From NCBI GenBank assembly GCA_036873135.1, contig JAPTYO010000018.1, forward strand, positions 12,143,503-12,207,502: a stretch of 64,000 bases of DNA, written 5' to 3'. The translations under genes were made by a program, and so were the position numbers. This document shows positions 1-10,906 of this stretch, piece by piece (the stretch's first letter is position 1; every line of letters begins with the position of its first letter). The notes beneath the pieces were generated by a model. It did no database searches and had not been told where the DNA came from. It saw only the letters and a list, made by a program, of their open reading frames with translations. This DNA comes from Clarkia xantiana subsp. parviflora (taxonomy: Eukaryota > Streptophyta > Magnoliopsida > Myrtales > Onagraceae).

Positions 1-1683
1 AACGTATTTTGGAAGGGATTGTATTTTCTCATAGAATGGTGTCTTGAGTTGTTAATCTCGAAGGTGTGTTTCAGACTAGTCAATCTGATCCATGCTCCTT
101 GCTCGGGCATGGGGGGGTCTGACCGGGCTGTGATAATATTCTTGAAGTGTTGTGGTACTTAGTGTTCTTTGTATTTTCCTTTACATTGGAGTATTCTTCA
201 ATGCCTTTAGGGAGTGTCACATTGGTCATGCTCCTATCACCTTGAATCTTGATTATAGACTTCCTTTGAATTAGGACTTGAACCTAAAAAGGATGTTTTC
301 CTTTAGGTTTGCAGGTGATGCTCCATGATTTTCCATGGGTTTGCCCCCCCGTATTGGCTATTCCTTGTTAGATAGCTTCATTAGAGGCTGCATTTGTATT
401 GCGTACGTATACGTGTTTGAGGTGTGTTGAGTTGACAAGTCCCTCCTTTTTCATTTTGTCATAACCTTCATTCATCATGTGTTCGGCGTATGGCCTTAAA
501 GGCGGGATATTTTTCTAGTGCCCCTTCTATCGAGGTTCTCCTCTTGATGGGATGCCAGAGTCAAATGTCTTATCATTCGCAGACAAGGTGTTTGATCAGG
601 ATGTGCGTCTAGTGTGAGGGTCGATCTTGAAACCTTACTCCCCAAGCTTTTGAGCTCTTCTTTGGTTGATCTTGTAGAACTATTATTATGCCCTAAGGCT
701 CTTGATAGGAGATGTATCTCCTTTTTCATATTCTAGTTGTTGCACTATCTCTTTTGCTAATCTTGCATCTTTAGAGTTTCTCTCTTGGTGCATGACTTCA
801 ATGACAGGATTTTCTACCGATGTTTGTTCTGTTAGGACTTGTATCCTTGGTTGCCTTTCTTTCTTGTGAGATGGCGAATGAGTGTTTATGAACACTCAAA
901 TGTGTCTTACTTGGTAGAGGTATGCGCCTAATCTTTAGGGCGCTGTCTTGAATCTTACTATGTTTTCCATATCCTTTTTTTTAAAAGCTTGATGATGGTG
1001 TCGCCCTTCTTCCTTTTCTAGGCTTGGTGCCCTTGAGAGTTTTTTGATGAAAGTGTATTTCATTACCTGGGATGAGCTTACTAGGTGTAGTCGCGGCTTC
1101 TGGCTATTTTGTGAAATAATATAGATCCATTGGAGGCGTTTGCCTTTGAAGGTGGGCGTTGTCTATGTGATATGGTTTCCTCCATTTTTGGAGGGATGTG
1201 TTCGCGGCTACCCCCTCTTATGCTAATGGGCGTTTGTGGGGAGGGCATGTTGTGACTGGTGCCCCCCTTGCATATCGATGCCAGATGGGATCCTTCGACG
1301 GACTTGGCCCTAGGATGCTTAGTGGAAGGTTATAGTAGGGGTAATCCTTTGTGACCTTCATGGTAGTTCCTCTATAGGATGTTGAGAGTGCTCAACTTAT
1401 TTTTTTTAAGTGAGCCTTCCATCTTGTGATCTTTCCCAGAATCTTGACCTTATAGGTGTTCTTTGAGATTGAGGAATCTGTTGCTTGTGCATCTCTTGGT
1501 TGGCGACGGCCTTTTATGGATTCTTCTAGTGGTCCACCTGTGTATATATATATCACGGAGCCCGAAGGCGTCCGGTATGGTCATTCTTGGAAAACATGTT
1601 GGTATCAAGTATCAAAATCTACCCCTTTTAGGGAGTTGACTTGTTATGCAGTTAAATTAAATAAGAGGATATGGGAAGGATAT
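1..1683 (-). mobile_element. Internal region of element E (duplicate copy), degenerate
   Basis: This is the duplicate of 39000-40682, which lies inside element E next to the insertion point of B. It ends at 1683 with GATAT, the target site of the Tat-like insertion. Only short minus-strand open stretches are present (about 496-895), lysine/glutamine-rich and unrecognised. No pol domain is visible. I see it as decayed internal sequence of a large non-autonomous LTR element. Confidence 0.7.
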
Positions 1684-2374
1684 TGTTGGATCACGGTTGG
1701 AACTCCGGTACGGTCTTGACGGAAATCCAAAGTCCTTCGCTCCACGTAATCCTGCAAGAGGGGAATAGACCGGGCGGTGACCCAGAATCCCTCTCCGATG
1801 CTTAAATGAGAATATCATGGCAGGCAAAAGCAAGCAATAGTATGAGTATGTAATCGTCCCTGATATGAGGTAACTTCTGCCCTTTTATAGGAGAGGAGTT
1901 ACCTCAGTTACCTGATGAACCGCTGGGGCAGTTAGCCCACGTTCTGCTTATCTCGGCCACGATCCTGCTTATCTTGGCCACGATCCCGATTATCTCGGCC
2001 ATGATCCCGCTTATCTCGGGCCACTTCCTCACTACTCTGATAGTAGGCGCGTTTCTCGGCCTCAACCTCTGATAACAAGTCCCGACCAATATCGGGGACT
2101 CCAGAGTTATCTCATTAAGTCACCGCTCGGGGCCCCTCGTCATCGTGCCAGGGCCAACATCTTCAGGGATTCATCATCGGGGCCTACTTAAAGGCATCTC
2201 ATCGGGAGCGTCCAGCTCGCATATCGGGACCGACCTTGTCGGGACCTCTCACCGTCGGGACTCCTCTCATCGGGACCCTTTGCATTGGTCTTCTTGACCT
2301 CTTTTAGGGCCCAATGGACCTATTCACCGTTTACTCGTCGTTAAAGGGCCTAACGGCTATAGCGAAACCCATTA
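1684..2374 (-). repeat. Left LTR of element A (3' LTR on minus strand)
   Basis: It is 691 bp, begins TGTTGGATCACGG and ends ACCCATTA on the plus strand. The twin copy is 40683-41373. The terminal CA is mutated to TA, whereas the right LTR of B ends CCCATCA. It contains about 21-bp direct repeats of the type CTTATCTCGGCCACGATCC near 1945-2020. Confidence 0.93.
1882..1889 (-). promoter_or_regulatory. LTR TATA box (minus strand)
   Basis: Plus-strand CTTTTATA reads TATAAAAG on the minus strand inside CTATAAAAGGGC, a good plant TATA context for LTR transcription. The same box is in all four LTRs of this family. Confidence 0.65.
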
Positions 2375-2386
2375 TTTGCCCCCAAG
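2375..2386 (-). other. Polypurine tract of element A
   Basis: On the minus strand CTTGGGGGCAAA directly abuts the 3' LTR. The same GGGGGCA core abuts the 3' LTRs of elements B, C and E, supporting both the strand assignment and the Tat-like grouping. Confidence 0.7.
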
Positions 2387-2741
2387 ATATGAGGGACTTA
2401 CAGTTCGTCGTGTCTTTCAACTCCCGGCCTCCCGATATCGGTATCGGAGGTTTTATCCTTGACGAAATTTATTGACACGGATCTTCTCGTCCACGATTCT
2501 TCGATGCCTCGAGAATAGTCACCAAATCCGAAAAACTCCTCGATTACTCGGCCATTAAATGCAGCAGGTGACGAAACGACGGTTTTGGCACCCGTGCCTG
2601 ATTTTTCTGAAAAAGCAATTTTCAGGCCGTTTCATCATTAACGTCTCTTTCCATTCTGCCCCCTTTTATCTCAACGGCTCAGATTGAAACGATTCGCCTT
2701 CAACGGTCCAGATTAGAAGGTCCTTTCGATTGTCCCTTCCT

Positions 2742-2755
2742 CTATAAAACCCTAA
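2742..2755 (+). promoter_or_regulatory. TATA box and telo-box of antisense gene (A copy)
   Basis: CTATAAAACCCTAA combines a TATA element with the plant telo-box AAACCCTAA. It lies about 140 bp upstream of the predicted start codon at 2896. It is the duplicate of 41741-41754 in element B. A related motif precedes the antisense gene of element C. Confidence 0.6.
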
Positions 2756-2895
2756 TCCTGGGCACTGTTCTTCTTTTACCGTTTCTGCAATTTCAAAAGC
2801 TCTATAACTTCGAAAGCACAAGTTCTTCTTCGGCTTCCTGTTTTCCGATCAACCTTCCGGCGACCATCAAGATCATCCTCTCGCTTCAATTCACC

Positions 2896-3794
2896 ATGAC
2901 TGGTAAGAATTCCTTCTTTGATGTTAGCGTAGCCTTTTCCTTATCTTTGATCAGTTTGCTTGCATTTTTTCCGAAAACCCACCATTCCTTTTCCTTCCAT
3001 GGCTAATTTTCAGACAGTGGATCCAGTTCTGAGGGGAGGAAACCCTTCAACTTCGATTATGCTCCCAACGAAATCTCGGTGACTTCCTATGATGCAGCTC
3101 TCCGAGAAGGATGCATTACCCAAACCTGGGAGCCTCGCCTTCCCTATTCTCGCCACCGTGCCTCGGGTGACCCTGTGGTCACTCGTCCCAAGGAAGGGGA
3201 GATATTTGTCTCTACTCGGCAAATATCGGCAGGAATCCGATTCCCCTTCTGCGGGAATTTGGTTGAGATGTGCACACACTACAAGACGCATCCAACTACC
3301 TTCTCCCCACACGCCATCCGCGTGTGGAACGCTTTTCAAGTCCTCTGCTCCCGACAGAAATGGGTCTACAGCCTCCAACTCTTCCGAACTTTCTACGGGA
3401 TGAAGTGCAACAAGGTTGGGGTTTGCGCCTTCTATCCTCGGATGCCCAAGTAGAATAAGCAGCAGCTTGCGAGGTGCAGTTGGACCAGCGACACCTGGAA
3501 GGTTGTCAAGGGTCGGGGGCTCCTCATCGACACAGGGTCCGACAACAGCGGGTGGAAGAGGAGCTACTTCTTTATTAAGAACAGTTCCATCCCATGGCCC
3601 AGATTGGGAGGTGGAAGCGGACTCTCCTCCTACTTATCGCACTTACTCTGATGAAGATTTTCAGATCCTTCACTGCATCCAGCTTTACCGTTGGGGGGAA
3701 TCCTACACTCCCCTCGATGCTAACTCCCTAACGGAGCGGGACCTGGTGAATGCCGGGATCCGCCTCCTCGATATAATCTCTGGGGGTCAACTCC
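2896..3794 (+). pseudogene. Antisense gene of element A, truncated copy
   Basis: Exon 1 is 2896-2902 (ATGACTG), followed by an intron with GTAAGA donor and TTTTCAG acceptor (2903-3013). Exon 2 starts at 3014 and reads M-T-D-S-G across the splice. The exon encodes the domain known from 'putative gypsy type transposon' proteins (Pfam Transposase_28), visible as RFPFCGNLVEMC and FQVLCSRQKWVYSLQLF. An in-frame TAG follows at 3451-3453, and a one-base frameshift near 3600 is shared with the B copy. The gene is cut at 3794 by the chimera junction, losing its C-terminal coiled-coil exon. Pseudogene. Confidence 0.8.
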
Positions 3795-6118
3795 GATCCT
3801 ACTTCAATAGCACATACCTGTGTTGGGTCGGTGGTTGACAAGATCACTCTCTCCAAGAAGTGCACCTTCCGGCTTTCCTCCAGGGGTGCCCCCAAGGCAA
3901 ATTTGTTTAAGGCATCTGCCTCCACGTTTTCTTCCCTCGGGATCGCCTCGATGTCGAAGCTTTTAAAGTTCTCCTTCAAGGCTTGGACCTCGCGCAGGTA
4001 CTTCCTCATCATCGGGCTCTTCGCCTCGTATCGCCCTTGGACTTGGTTCACAATCAGGGCCGCGTCACACTTTATTCTCAAGTGAGCAACTCCCGTACCT
4101 TTGGCAATTTTTAGGCCCGTGATAAGAGCCTCGTACTCAGCTTCGTTGTTCGTGGCCTTAAACGTTAAGGCCAAGGCATATCGAAGTGGTCCACCTCCGC
4201 CTGGTGGTATCAATACAAAGCCTGCTCCTGATCCGTCCGAACTCGAGGAGCCATCCGTGTACATCTCCCAGGTATTTTCCTCGTTTGGCTGTTCTGATTG
4301 CTCTGCCCTCTCTGATTGTTCTTCTGTCAGGAACTCAATGGTTGCCCCCTCTACAGGGCCCGCTTCTTCCAGATCGGGGGCTGTAGATTCTGCTATGAAA
4401 TCCGCCAATGCCTGGCCCTTAATAGCCGTTCTCGGAGCAAAGTGTATGCGAAACTCACTAAGCTCGACTGCCCATTTCACTAATCTCCCCGACGCATCCG
4501 GTCGGTTCAAAAAATGCTTCAGAGGCTGGTTCGTCAAAACAGTAATCTCGTGTGCATGGAAATAAGGCCTCAGCTTCCGAGTAGTTATAATCAGCGCAAA
4601 GAGATACTTCTCAACGGCAGGATAATTCAATTCCGACTTGGCAAACGCCTTTCTTACATAATAGACGGGGACTTGATTACCCTCGACAACCTTTTCTAAT
4701 ACAGAGCTAATGGCAAATTCAGAAACAGCCAAGTAAAGATAGAGCGGCTCGCCTGGAACCGGTTTCGCCAACGGTGGGAGAGCGCGAAGGTGCTGCTTGA
4801 GTGCTTGGAACGCTTCTTCACACTTAGCGGTCCACTCAAACTTCTTGTTGGCCCTCAAGACTTCAAAAAATGGCATTGATTGGTCACTTGCCTTGGACAG
4901 GAAGCGATTCATTGCAGCCAGTCGGCCATTCAGCACTTGCACCTCCCGATGGTTTATCGGAGACTGCATCTCCTCGATCGCTCTCAGTTTCTCGGGATTC
5001 ACCTCAATTCCTCTCTGGCTCACTCTAAAGCCCAAAAATTTCCTTGAGTGGACACCGAAGGCGCATTTTGTCGGGTTTAAACGAACCTGATGAAGCCTCA
5101 TCCGCTCAAACGCCATGGCTAGGTTGTGCACATGATCCTCAGCTTGTCGGGACTTCACCAGCATATCATCCACGTAAGCCTCCATGGTCTCCCCTAGCAT
5201 ATCTCCGAACAGCTTGTTCACCATCCGCTGGTAGGTTGCCCTGGCATTGACCAACCCGAAAGGAATGACATCGTAGTGGTAGATGTCACTGTCTGCGTAA
5301 AACGTTGTGTGAGGAGCGTCCTCCTTAGCCATCTTGATCTGGTTGTAGCCCGAGTACGCATCCATAAAGCTCAACAGCTCATGTCCCGACGTGGCATCCA
5401 CCAGCTGGTCAATTCTCGGGAGCGGGTAACAGTCCTTCGGGCAAGCCTTATTTAGGTCGCGGAAATCCACGCACATTCGCCACTTTCCGTTGCTCTTCTT
5501 CACCAGCACCGGATTAGCAACCCAGGTCTGGAATCGGAGCTCCTTGATAAATCCAGCATCGAGCAATCTGCCCACCTCCAGCTGGATCGCGATCCGCTTG
5601 TCTGTGCCCATTGGACGTCTCTTCTGTGCGATAGGCTTGATCGCGGAATCAATCTTCAGTTCGTGCACAATCACGTCGGGGCTGATTCCTGGCATGTAAT
5701 TCGGGGACCAGGCAAACAACTCCTTGAACTCCTTCAGCAACTCAATCAATTTTGGGGCTGTCTCCTCTGTCAGAGCAGACCCGATTTTCACCTTTCTCCG
5801 AGGTCCATCAATCTCGACCTCTTTCAAATCCTCCACGGGGGCGGGACGCCTGAACTCCTCTCTAGGATCAGCATCTGTCTGGAGGACAGTCATGGCCTCT
5901 TGTCTCCTCCTGCGAGTGGCGTTGACATAACATTTTCTGGAAGCCACCTGGTCGCCCTTGACCTCTCCGACTCCATGGTCAGTCGGGAACTTCATCTTCT
6001 GGTGAACGGTCGAGGCAACTGCCATCAGGGGGTTGATGGTAGTTCTCCCGATAATCGCGTTGTAGGTCCCCGCGGACTCAACTACCACAAACTCCACGTT
6101 CCTCCTTTCTGATTCCAC
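3728..6118 (-). pseudogene. Pol fragment of element A: RT, RNase H, second RNase H
   Basis: This is an uninterrupted 796-codon stretch of Ty3/gypsy polyprotein. Reverse transcriptase covers roughly residues 190-400, with the YVDDMLVKS catalytic motif. It is followed by the usual gypsy RNase H and then a separate RNase H domain with TDGSSSSDGSGAGFV and ATNNEAEYEALI. A second, archaeal-like RNase H is characteristic of the Tat lineage. The integrase that follows in element B is missing. The reading frame crosses the junction at 3794 and ends after about 22 residues read from the antisense gene's opposite strand. The upstream protease is out of frame owing to a one-base deletion near 6120. Confidence 0.88.
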
Positions 6119-6206
6119 CCGCTACCAAACTCCACTGGTAAGGTGATCTCTCCTGGCGGATAGGAGGTGAAACCAGAGAATCCGACCATCGGGAAGTTCG
6201 CCTCCT

Positions 6207-6671
6207 TTAGGTCTTTCTTCGTTTTCCCCATGCCTCCAGTGCATCCATGAATAGAATATCGGAGGAGCTCCCTCCATCGATCAGAATTCGCTTCATCTCA
6301 TACCCGTTCACATCCAAGGTCACGACCAGAGCGTCATCGTGCGGAGTCTCCACGCCTATGAGATCCTCCGACGAAAAGGAGATCACCATCTCTTCCTTCA
6401 GGGTCCAGGATCGGGACCTCTTACCCAGCACCACAGCGGTAGGAATTCTAGAGTCATAAACCTCTCGGGAGGACGACGTATCACCCCCCGCGGCAAACCC
6501 TCCGTGAATCACGTTGATTGTGCCTCTCTTCTCCTTACGGGCACCAGAAGACTCCGGGTCGGACCTCTTCTTCTTTGGGGACCAATCGCGGGATCGGGAA
6601 CGGGACCGTGATCGGGATCGAGAGCGGGATCGACACCGCTTATCCCTGACAAACTCCTTAAGCTTCCCCTT
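6207..6671 (-). pseudogene. Protease region of element A
   Basis: Aspartic protease (retropepsin-like) segment with the active-site context RILIDGGSSSDILFMDAL near 6240-6300. It is preceded by an arginine/serine-rich linker (about 6600-6645). The frame breaks after EAWGKRR because one base is missing relative to element B (EAMGKMKKDLKQ). The protease would process Gag-Pol in virus-like particles. Here it is inactive because the frame is broken. Confidence 0.8.
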
Positions 6672-8148
6672 CTAGATCAGCTTTTCGATCTCCTTCTTCA
6701 GCTCCCGACAATGATTGGTGTCGTGACCATTCGCGCGATGGAATCGACAGTAGCGATCTGTGCGGGATCCCAAGAATTCTCCTTCCTTCTTCGGGGGGTA
6801 CCTAGAGATACCCTGTCGCTCCATGACCGTCAGCACCTCCGCCATAGAGCTATTGAGAGGAATGTCATGATCCTCTCGCCTGTCCTTTTTCGAGGAACGC
6901 CTATCCTCCCTCCGATCAGAGCGACCTCGACCCCGACTACCCCCAGCTTTGTCCTTCGACTTGCGCTCGTCTAAGGGTTTGACCGACTGCTTTCCCTTAT
7001 TCGACTTCGGGGGCTCAAGTTCTCCAGCGGCTATCTTCGACTCCTGGACATCGATTTGCCGCTTCACCCTTTTCTGCAGCGCCTCCATATTCCACACAGC
7101 CTTCTCAGCCACGCTGTGCATCAGGTCGGAACCGTAGGGGGCGGTTAGGTTCCGAATGAAGGTACGGATGGTTTCACCTTCCGAAATCTCCTCGTCAATT
7201 TCCGTCACACTGGCAGTGTATCGCTGGTAATAGTGCGCCAGCGATTCGTCGGGCCTCTGTACCACCTGGGTCAGGGAACTCACGCTCTTCAGCAAACGTC
7301 TACGACCCTGGTACTGCTGAATGAACCGGTCGTGCATATCTGCCCAGCAAGTGATGCAGCCTGAGGGCAGACTAAAGAACCAGGTCAGGGCTCTTTCACC
7401 AAGTGTGTTCGGGAACAGCGTACACACGATATCTTCATTCGGGGCTCTTCCCAGACACGCCATGAGGTGCTTCTGGACATGACGAACCGGATCTCCCTCG
7501 CCATCGTACTCCTTTATCGTGGGGATACCCAGCCCTGGCGGGGCGAGGGTGTCTATGAAACGAGGAACGAAGGGATGAGTAGATCGATCCCTCAGCTCTG
7601 ACACCAGCGGCTTCTGCTCTCCCATGCAGATATTCACGATCTTCACCACCTGATCGGGGGTGATGGGACCATTAAGGGGAATGGTCCTGTGCTGCACCGG
7701 TCCTGGCCCATCAACCACGAATCTCTCTGGCTGAATGGACTCCCTACTCCTGCCCTGGCCTCGGGGCTGAGCCTCCCGCACGTTTTGAACCTCTGCTGGT
7801 GGGGGCGCTTCCTCTTCTAACGGGGGCATCTCTTCTTGCCTCCTCGCAGCTTCTCTTCGATCCAAGAGAGCCTCCACAGCTACCAAAAACATTGGCATGG
7901 CTTCCGCCACAGCCCTTGTTAGGTCCGCAGCTGGAGGAGCCACCTGCTCCCTATTCCCCTGGTGTTGAGCAGCAGTATCTTCAGGAGCTTCATTATGCAC
8001 CCCCTGTGCGAGAGACCTCCGCGGGGAGATTCTGATCCTCAGCATGCTCTGGTGGTGAATTCAAGGTCGTCGCAGGAGGATGACGGGAACCACCAGATTG
8101 TCCTTGTCTTCTTTGCTTGCCAGCCACCATTGAACGAGTAGAAGGCAT
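6672..8148 (-). pseudogene. Gag of element A
   Basis: The start ATG at 8148 begins MPSTRSMVAGK, matching the gag of element B (MTSTRSRAAGK). One extra base near 8002 shifts the frame, and the remainder is open from 8045 to 6672. The central part is a retrotransposon gag domain (GEGDPVRHVQKHLMACLGR, LTWFFSLPSGCITCWADM). A basic stretch follows, then a zinc knuckle-like motif of C-x2-H-x4-H-x4-C type (CRFHRANGHDTNHC). A TAG at 6672-6674 replaces the CAG that continues into pol in element B. Gag would form the particle and bind RNA. Confidence 0.88.
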
Positions 8149-8166
8149 ATTAGCTTTTTGTTACGC

Positions 8167-8185
8167 TTCCCACAGACGGCGCCAA
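8167..8185 (-). other. Primer binding site of element A
   Basis: The minus strand reads TTGGCGCCGTCTGTGGGAA directly after the LTR. The same position in B has TTGGTGCCGTCTGTGGG and in C TTTGGCGCCGTCAGTGGG. This is the usual plant Tat-type tRNA primer site. The exact tRNA was not determined. Confidence 0.75.
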
Positions 8186-8901
8186 TGTTGGATCACGGTG
8201 GAACTCCGGTACGGTCTTTGACGGCGATCCTAGCTCCTTCGCTCCACGTGGTCCTGCAAAGAGGAGATAGACCGGGCGGTGACCCAGAATCCCTCTCCGA
8301 TGCTTAAATGAGTATCTCGTATGGACTGGCAAGCAGTAATCTCAAAGTGTATAACACAACGTAATTGATCTGAGGTAGCCTCTGCCCTTTTATAGGCGGA
8401 GAGGTACCTTAGTTACCTGGTGAACCGTTGAGGGTGGTTAGCCCATATTCCGCGTATCTCGGGTGCGATCCCGCCTATCTAGGCCATGATCTCGCTTATC
8501 TCGGCCACGCCCCGCGTATCTCGGCCACGCTCCGTGTATCTCAACCACGTTCCGCGTATCTCGGCCACGCCCCGCGTATCTTGGCCTTAACCTCTGATAA
8601 CAAGTCCCGACTAATATCGGGGACTCCAGAGTTATCTTGTTATGTCACCGCTCGGGGCCCCTCGTCATCGTGACAGGGCCAATCATTCTCAGGGATTCAT
8701 CATCGGGGCCTACTTAAAGGCTTCTCATCGGGAGCTTCCAGCTCACCTGTCAAGACCGACTCTGTCGGGACCTTTCATCATCGGGACTCCCTACGTCGGG
8801 ACCCTTTGCCTGGGTCATCTTGACCTTCATTTGGGGCCCAGTGGGCCTGTTCGCCGTTTCCTTGCCGTTAAGGGGCCTAACGGCCATAGCGGAACCCATC
8901 A
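8186..8901 (-). repeat. Right LTR of element A (5' LTR on minus strand)
   Basis: It is 716 bp, begins TGTTGGATCACGG and ends ACCCATCA. It diverges from the left LTR by many substitutions and length changes in its 20-bp repeat tract (8450-8585), confirming that the two LTRs of A did not come from one integration. Confidence 0.85.
8387..8394 (-). promoter_or_regulatory. LTR TATA box (minus strand)
   Basis: CTTTTATA on plus, TATAAAAG on minus, within CTATAAAAGGGC. It is positioned to start transcription toward the gag of element A. Confidence 0.65.
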
Positions 8902-9296
8902 CCCACGTTCCGTCTTTTCAGGCCACTTCCCCACTATGTTGATAGTGGGCGTGTTTCTCGGCCTCATCCTCTGGTGGCAAGTCCCGACGGATGTCAGGGA
9001 CTCCAGAGTTATCTCCTTTGGTCACCACTCGGGGCCCCTCGTCATCGGGACAGGGCCAACATTCTCAAGGATTCAATATCGGGGCCTACTCAAAGGCATA
9101 TCGTCGGGGCCTACTTAAAGGCATATCATCGGGGCCTACTTAAAGGCATATCATCGGGAGCGTTCAGCTCATATGTCGGGACCGACCTTGTCGGGACCCC
9201 TCATATTGGCCCTCTAGGCTTCTTTTGGAGCCCCGTGGGCCTACTTCACTGTTTACCCGTCGTTAATGGGCCTATCGGCTATATCGAAACCCATCA
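8902..9296 (-). repeat. Extra partial LTR (duplicated U3) beside element A
   Basis: This 395-bp segment repeats the terminal half of the LTR. It starts CCCACGTTCCG and again ends with ACCCATCA. On the minus strand this is U3, so the LTR has two U3 copies in tandem. It also contains three copies of a short unit CGGGGCCTACTTAAAGGCATATCAT (about 9077-9150). Helitron coding sequence begins immediately after it. Confidence 0.75.
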
Positions 9297-10836
9297 ATGT
9301 TCATATTTCATATTGGTAGGATCATAGCGGGTTTCCTCTACCAAAAATATGTTGCTTACTTGTCTTAGTACGTCTGAATTGGGTTGTGGCATCCCTTGGA
9401 AATCTGAGAGGCTCTTCCCACATTGTCTTAGCAGCTTCTCTAGTTCAAGGAGGATTTATTTGGTTTCTGTTTCCATCAAATGCAAGTCCGGGTAATTGAG
9501 AGGTCGTGACTTATTACGCTGAATATCATCAGCCAAAAAGTCCAGTTTTTTTCCCATAGTTTCTTCGGGTCTATGACCTCGCAATTGACCAATATTATTG
9601 TGAATAGTTGACGTAGCTGTGAAGGCATAGCCCAGGTACTTGCTTCTGTCAAAGCATCGTGCCATTCAGTGTCGTCGTCAAGCAAGCCGAGAGCATGGCA
9701 AGCTTCTTTAAAAGTGGGGAAGACGTGGCCATTTACAGTGCGTATGTCATCATAGGAGCGACATCCCTTCTGCACATTCAATAATTGTCGCAGATAGATT
9801 AGTTCCCCTGCAGTTGGAGGTGTGTAATACATTCGGCCCACACAATAACCCTTGGGGCTTTTATGCCATGCCTTCAACTTGTTATCCCAAACCCAGTGCT
9901 TTGGGAATTCTGGATATGTCAAGTGACGTGCTTCTGAAGATTCTCTATTTGTTTTCATCCATTCAGTGAGCATTGTTTGGTTAATACCAGGTCGTGAAAG
10001 AACAGTGCTTAGTGATTCATTCTCTGAGAAATGGATTGACTGTTCATCTGGTAGATGAAACGACAAACGCTCTACTGTTGGTTGACGAAAGAACATTTCA
10101 AAATCGAATATGCGCCAGCTGCCTTCACTTGATGAGAGGTACCTGTAGGAAAAAATAATTGAGTTTGTCTTGCATTTAGATGAGAATTTTAAGGTGGTTG
10201 CTTCTGTATTGCGTAAAGCTATTTTTTGTGTGAAGAAAAGGGTGACTCATTGGACAAAAATTCAGCGTTAAATAGATGTTTGATTACATAATTAATTCAA
10301 CAGTACATCCCGTTAACATATTGCTTGATTTCATCAATGTTGTTTTCTTGATTGTCTCGGTTATATGGCTGAGATCCATTTGGGAGTATGAACACCACTT
10401 CTGCTTGATCTGGACCCTTGTTGATGTACTTGAATAGATATTTCACTGCTCTTGACCGATTGCAGACTTCAATATTGATATGAGCTGAGTACTTCACAAG
10501 TAATGAGCAATTGTATGGCACAACGTAACGATTGTCTAAACATTTTTTGTCTTTTAGGACAAATCTTCCATCTTCCCGCCTTCTATATACTGGGTAGCCA
10601 TCATCATCAAGAAACGTTGTGTGCTGGAATTTTTTCGAGAAATGTTTTGAACAACGGTTATCGACCATGCATGGTGCATTTGTTGCTAACAAACCACAAG
10701 GACCATGAACCATGAATTGTTAAACAGCTTCATAAGCAATTGGGTCTGTTTCCTTGTCTAGAATTTCTGCAGATATGATCTCATCAATTTCTGATGCATT
10801 CTCGATCTTTGATGTCTGATTAAGGAAGAGGAGGAT

Positions 10837-10848
10837 GTGGGCATGAGG
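10837..10848 (-). other. HUH motif of Helitron Rep
   Basis: The codons read Pro-His-Ala-His in the context GLPHAHILLFLNQ. The two histidines are the metal ligands of HUH endonucleases. The residues are intact, but a stop codon lies just upstream. Confidence 0.9.
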
Positions 10849-10906
10849 AAGTCCTCATTTTTGGAACTCAATCGTATAGACAACTACACATGTAATAGTA
10901 GAAATA

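Larger units (their letters stand above)
1..3794. repeat. Segmental duplication, copy 1 (tail of previous unit)
   Basis: This block matches 39000-42793 at a constant offset of 38,999 bp. By eye I count about two dozen single-base differences and no indels. It holds element E internal sequence (1-1683), the left LTR of the Tat-like element (1684-2374) and its antisense gene up to 3794. Identity stops abruptly at 3794/42793, immediately after CTCC. From 3795 the sequence instead matches the pol linker found from 46332 in element B, where CTCC also precedes the match. The left limit lies outside the window. Confidence 0.95.
1684..9296 (-). mobile_element. Element A: chimeric Tat-like Ty3/gypsy retrotransposon
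   Basis: Gag-pol reads on the minus strand: right LTR, PBS at 8167-8185, gag, protease, RT, RNase H and a second RNase H. There is no integrase. The left LTR and antisense gene are almost identical to element B, whereas the pol, gag and right LTR are a clearly diverged relative. The change occurs at 3791-3794. No matching target duplication exists between the outer ends (GATAT on the left, ATGTT on the right), as expected if the two halves came from different insertions. Dead: gag and pol carry several frameshifts and stops. Confidence 0.85.

Noticed and set aside
4101..4565. Plus-strand frames opposite pol (for example 3831-4085, 4101-4565, 5663-6112)
   Set aside because: Shadows of the minus-strand pol frame. 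They carry no domain and no splice or promoter signals, unlike the true antisense gene.
6672..6674. Stops in A and B as a signature of CHG-methylation deamination (CAG to TAG)
   Set aside because: Only the gag stop of A clearly fits. Other stops come from AAG, CAA or several changes, so no pattern is shown.
8902..9296. Independent solo LTR
   Set aside because: It lacks the 5' half of the LTR and the TGTTGG end and has no target duplication, so a partial tandem duplication fits better.
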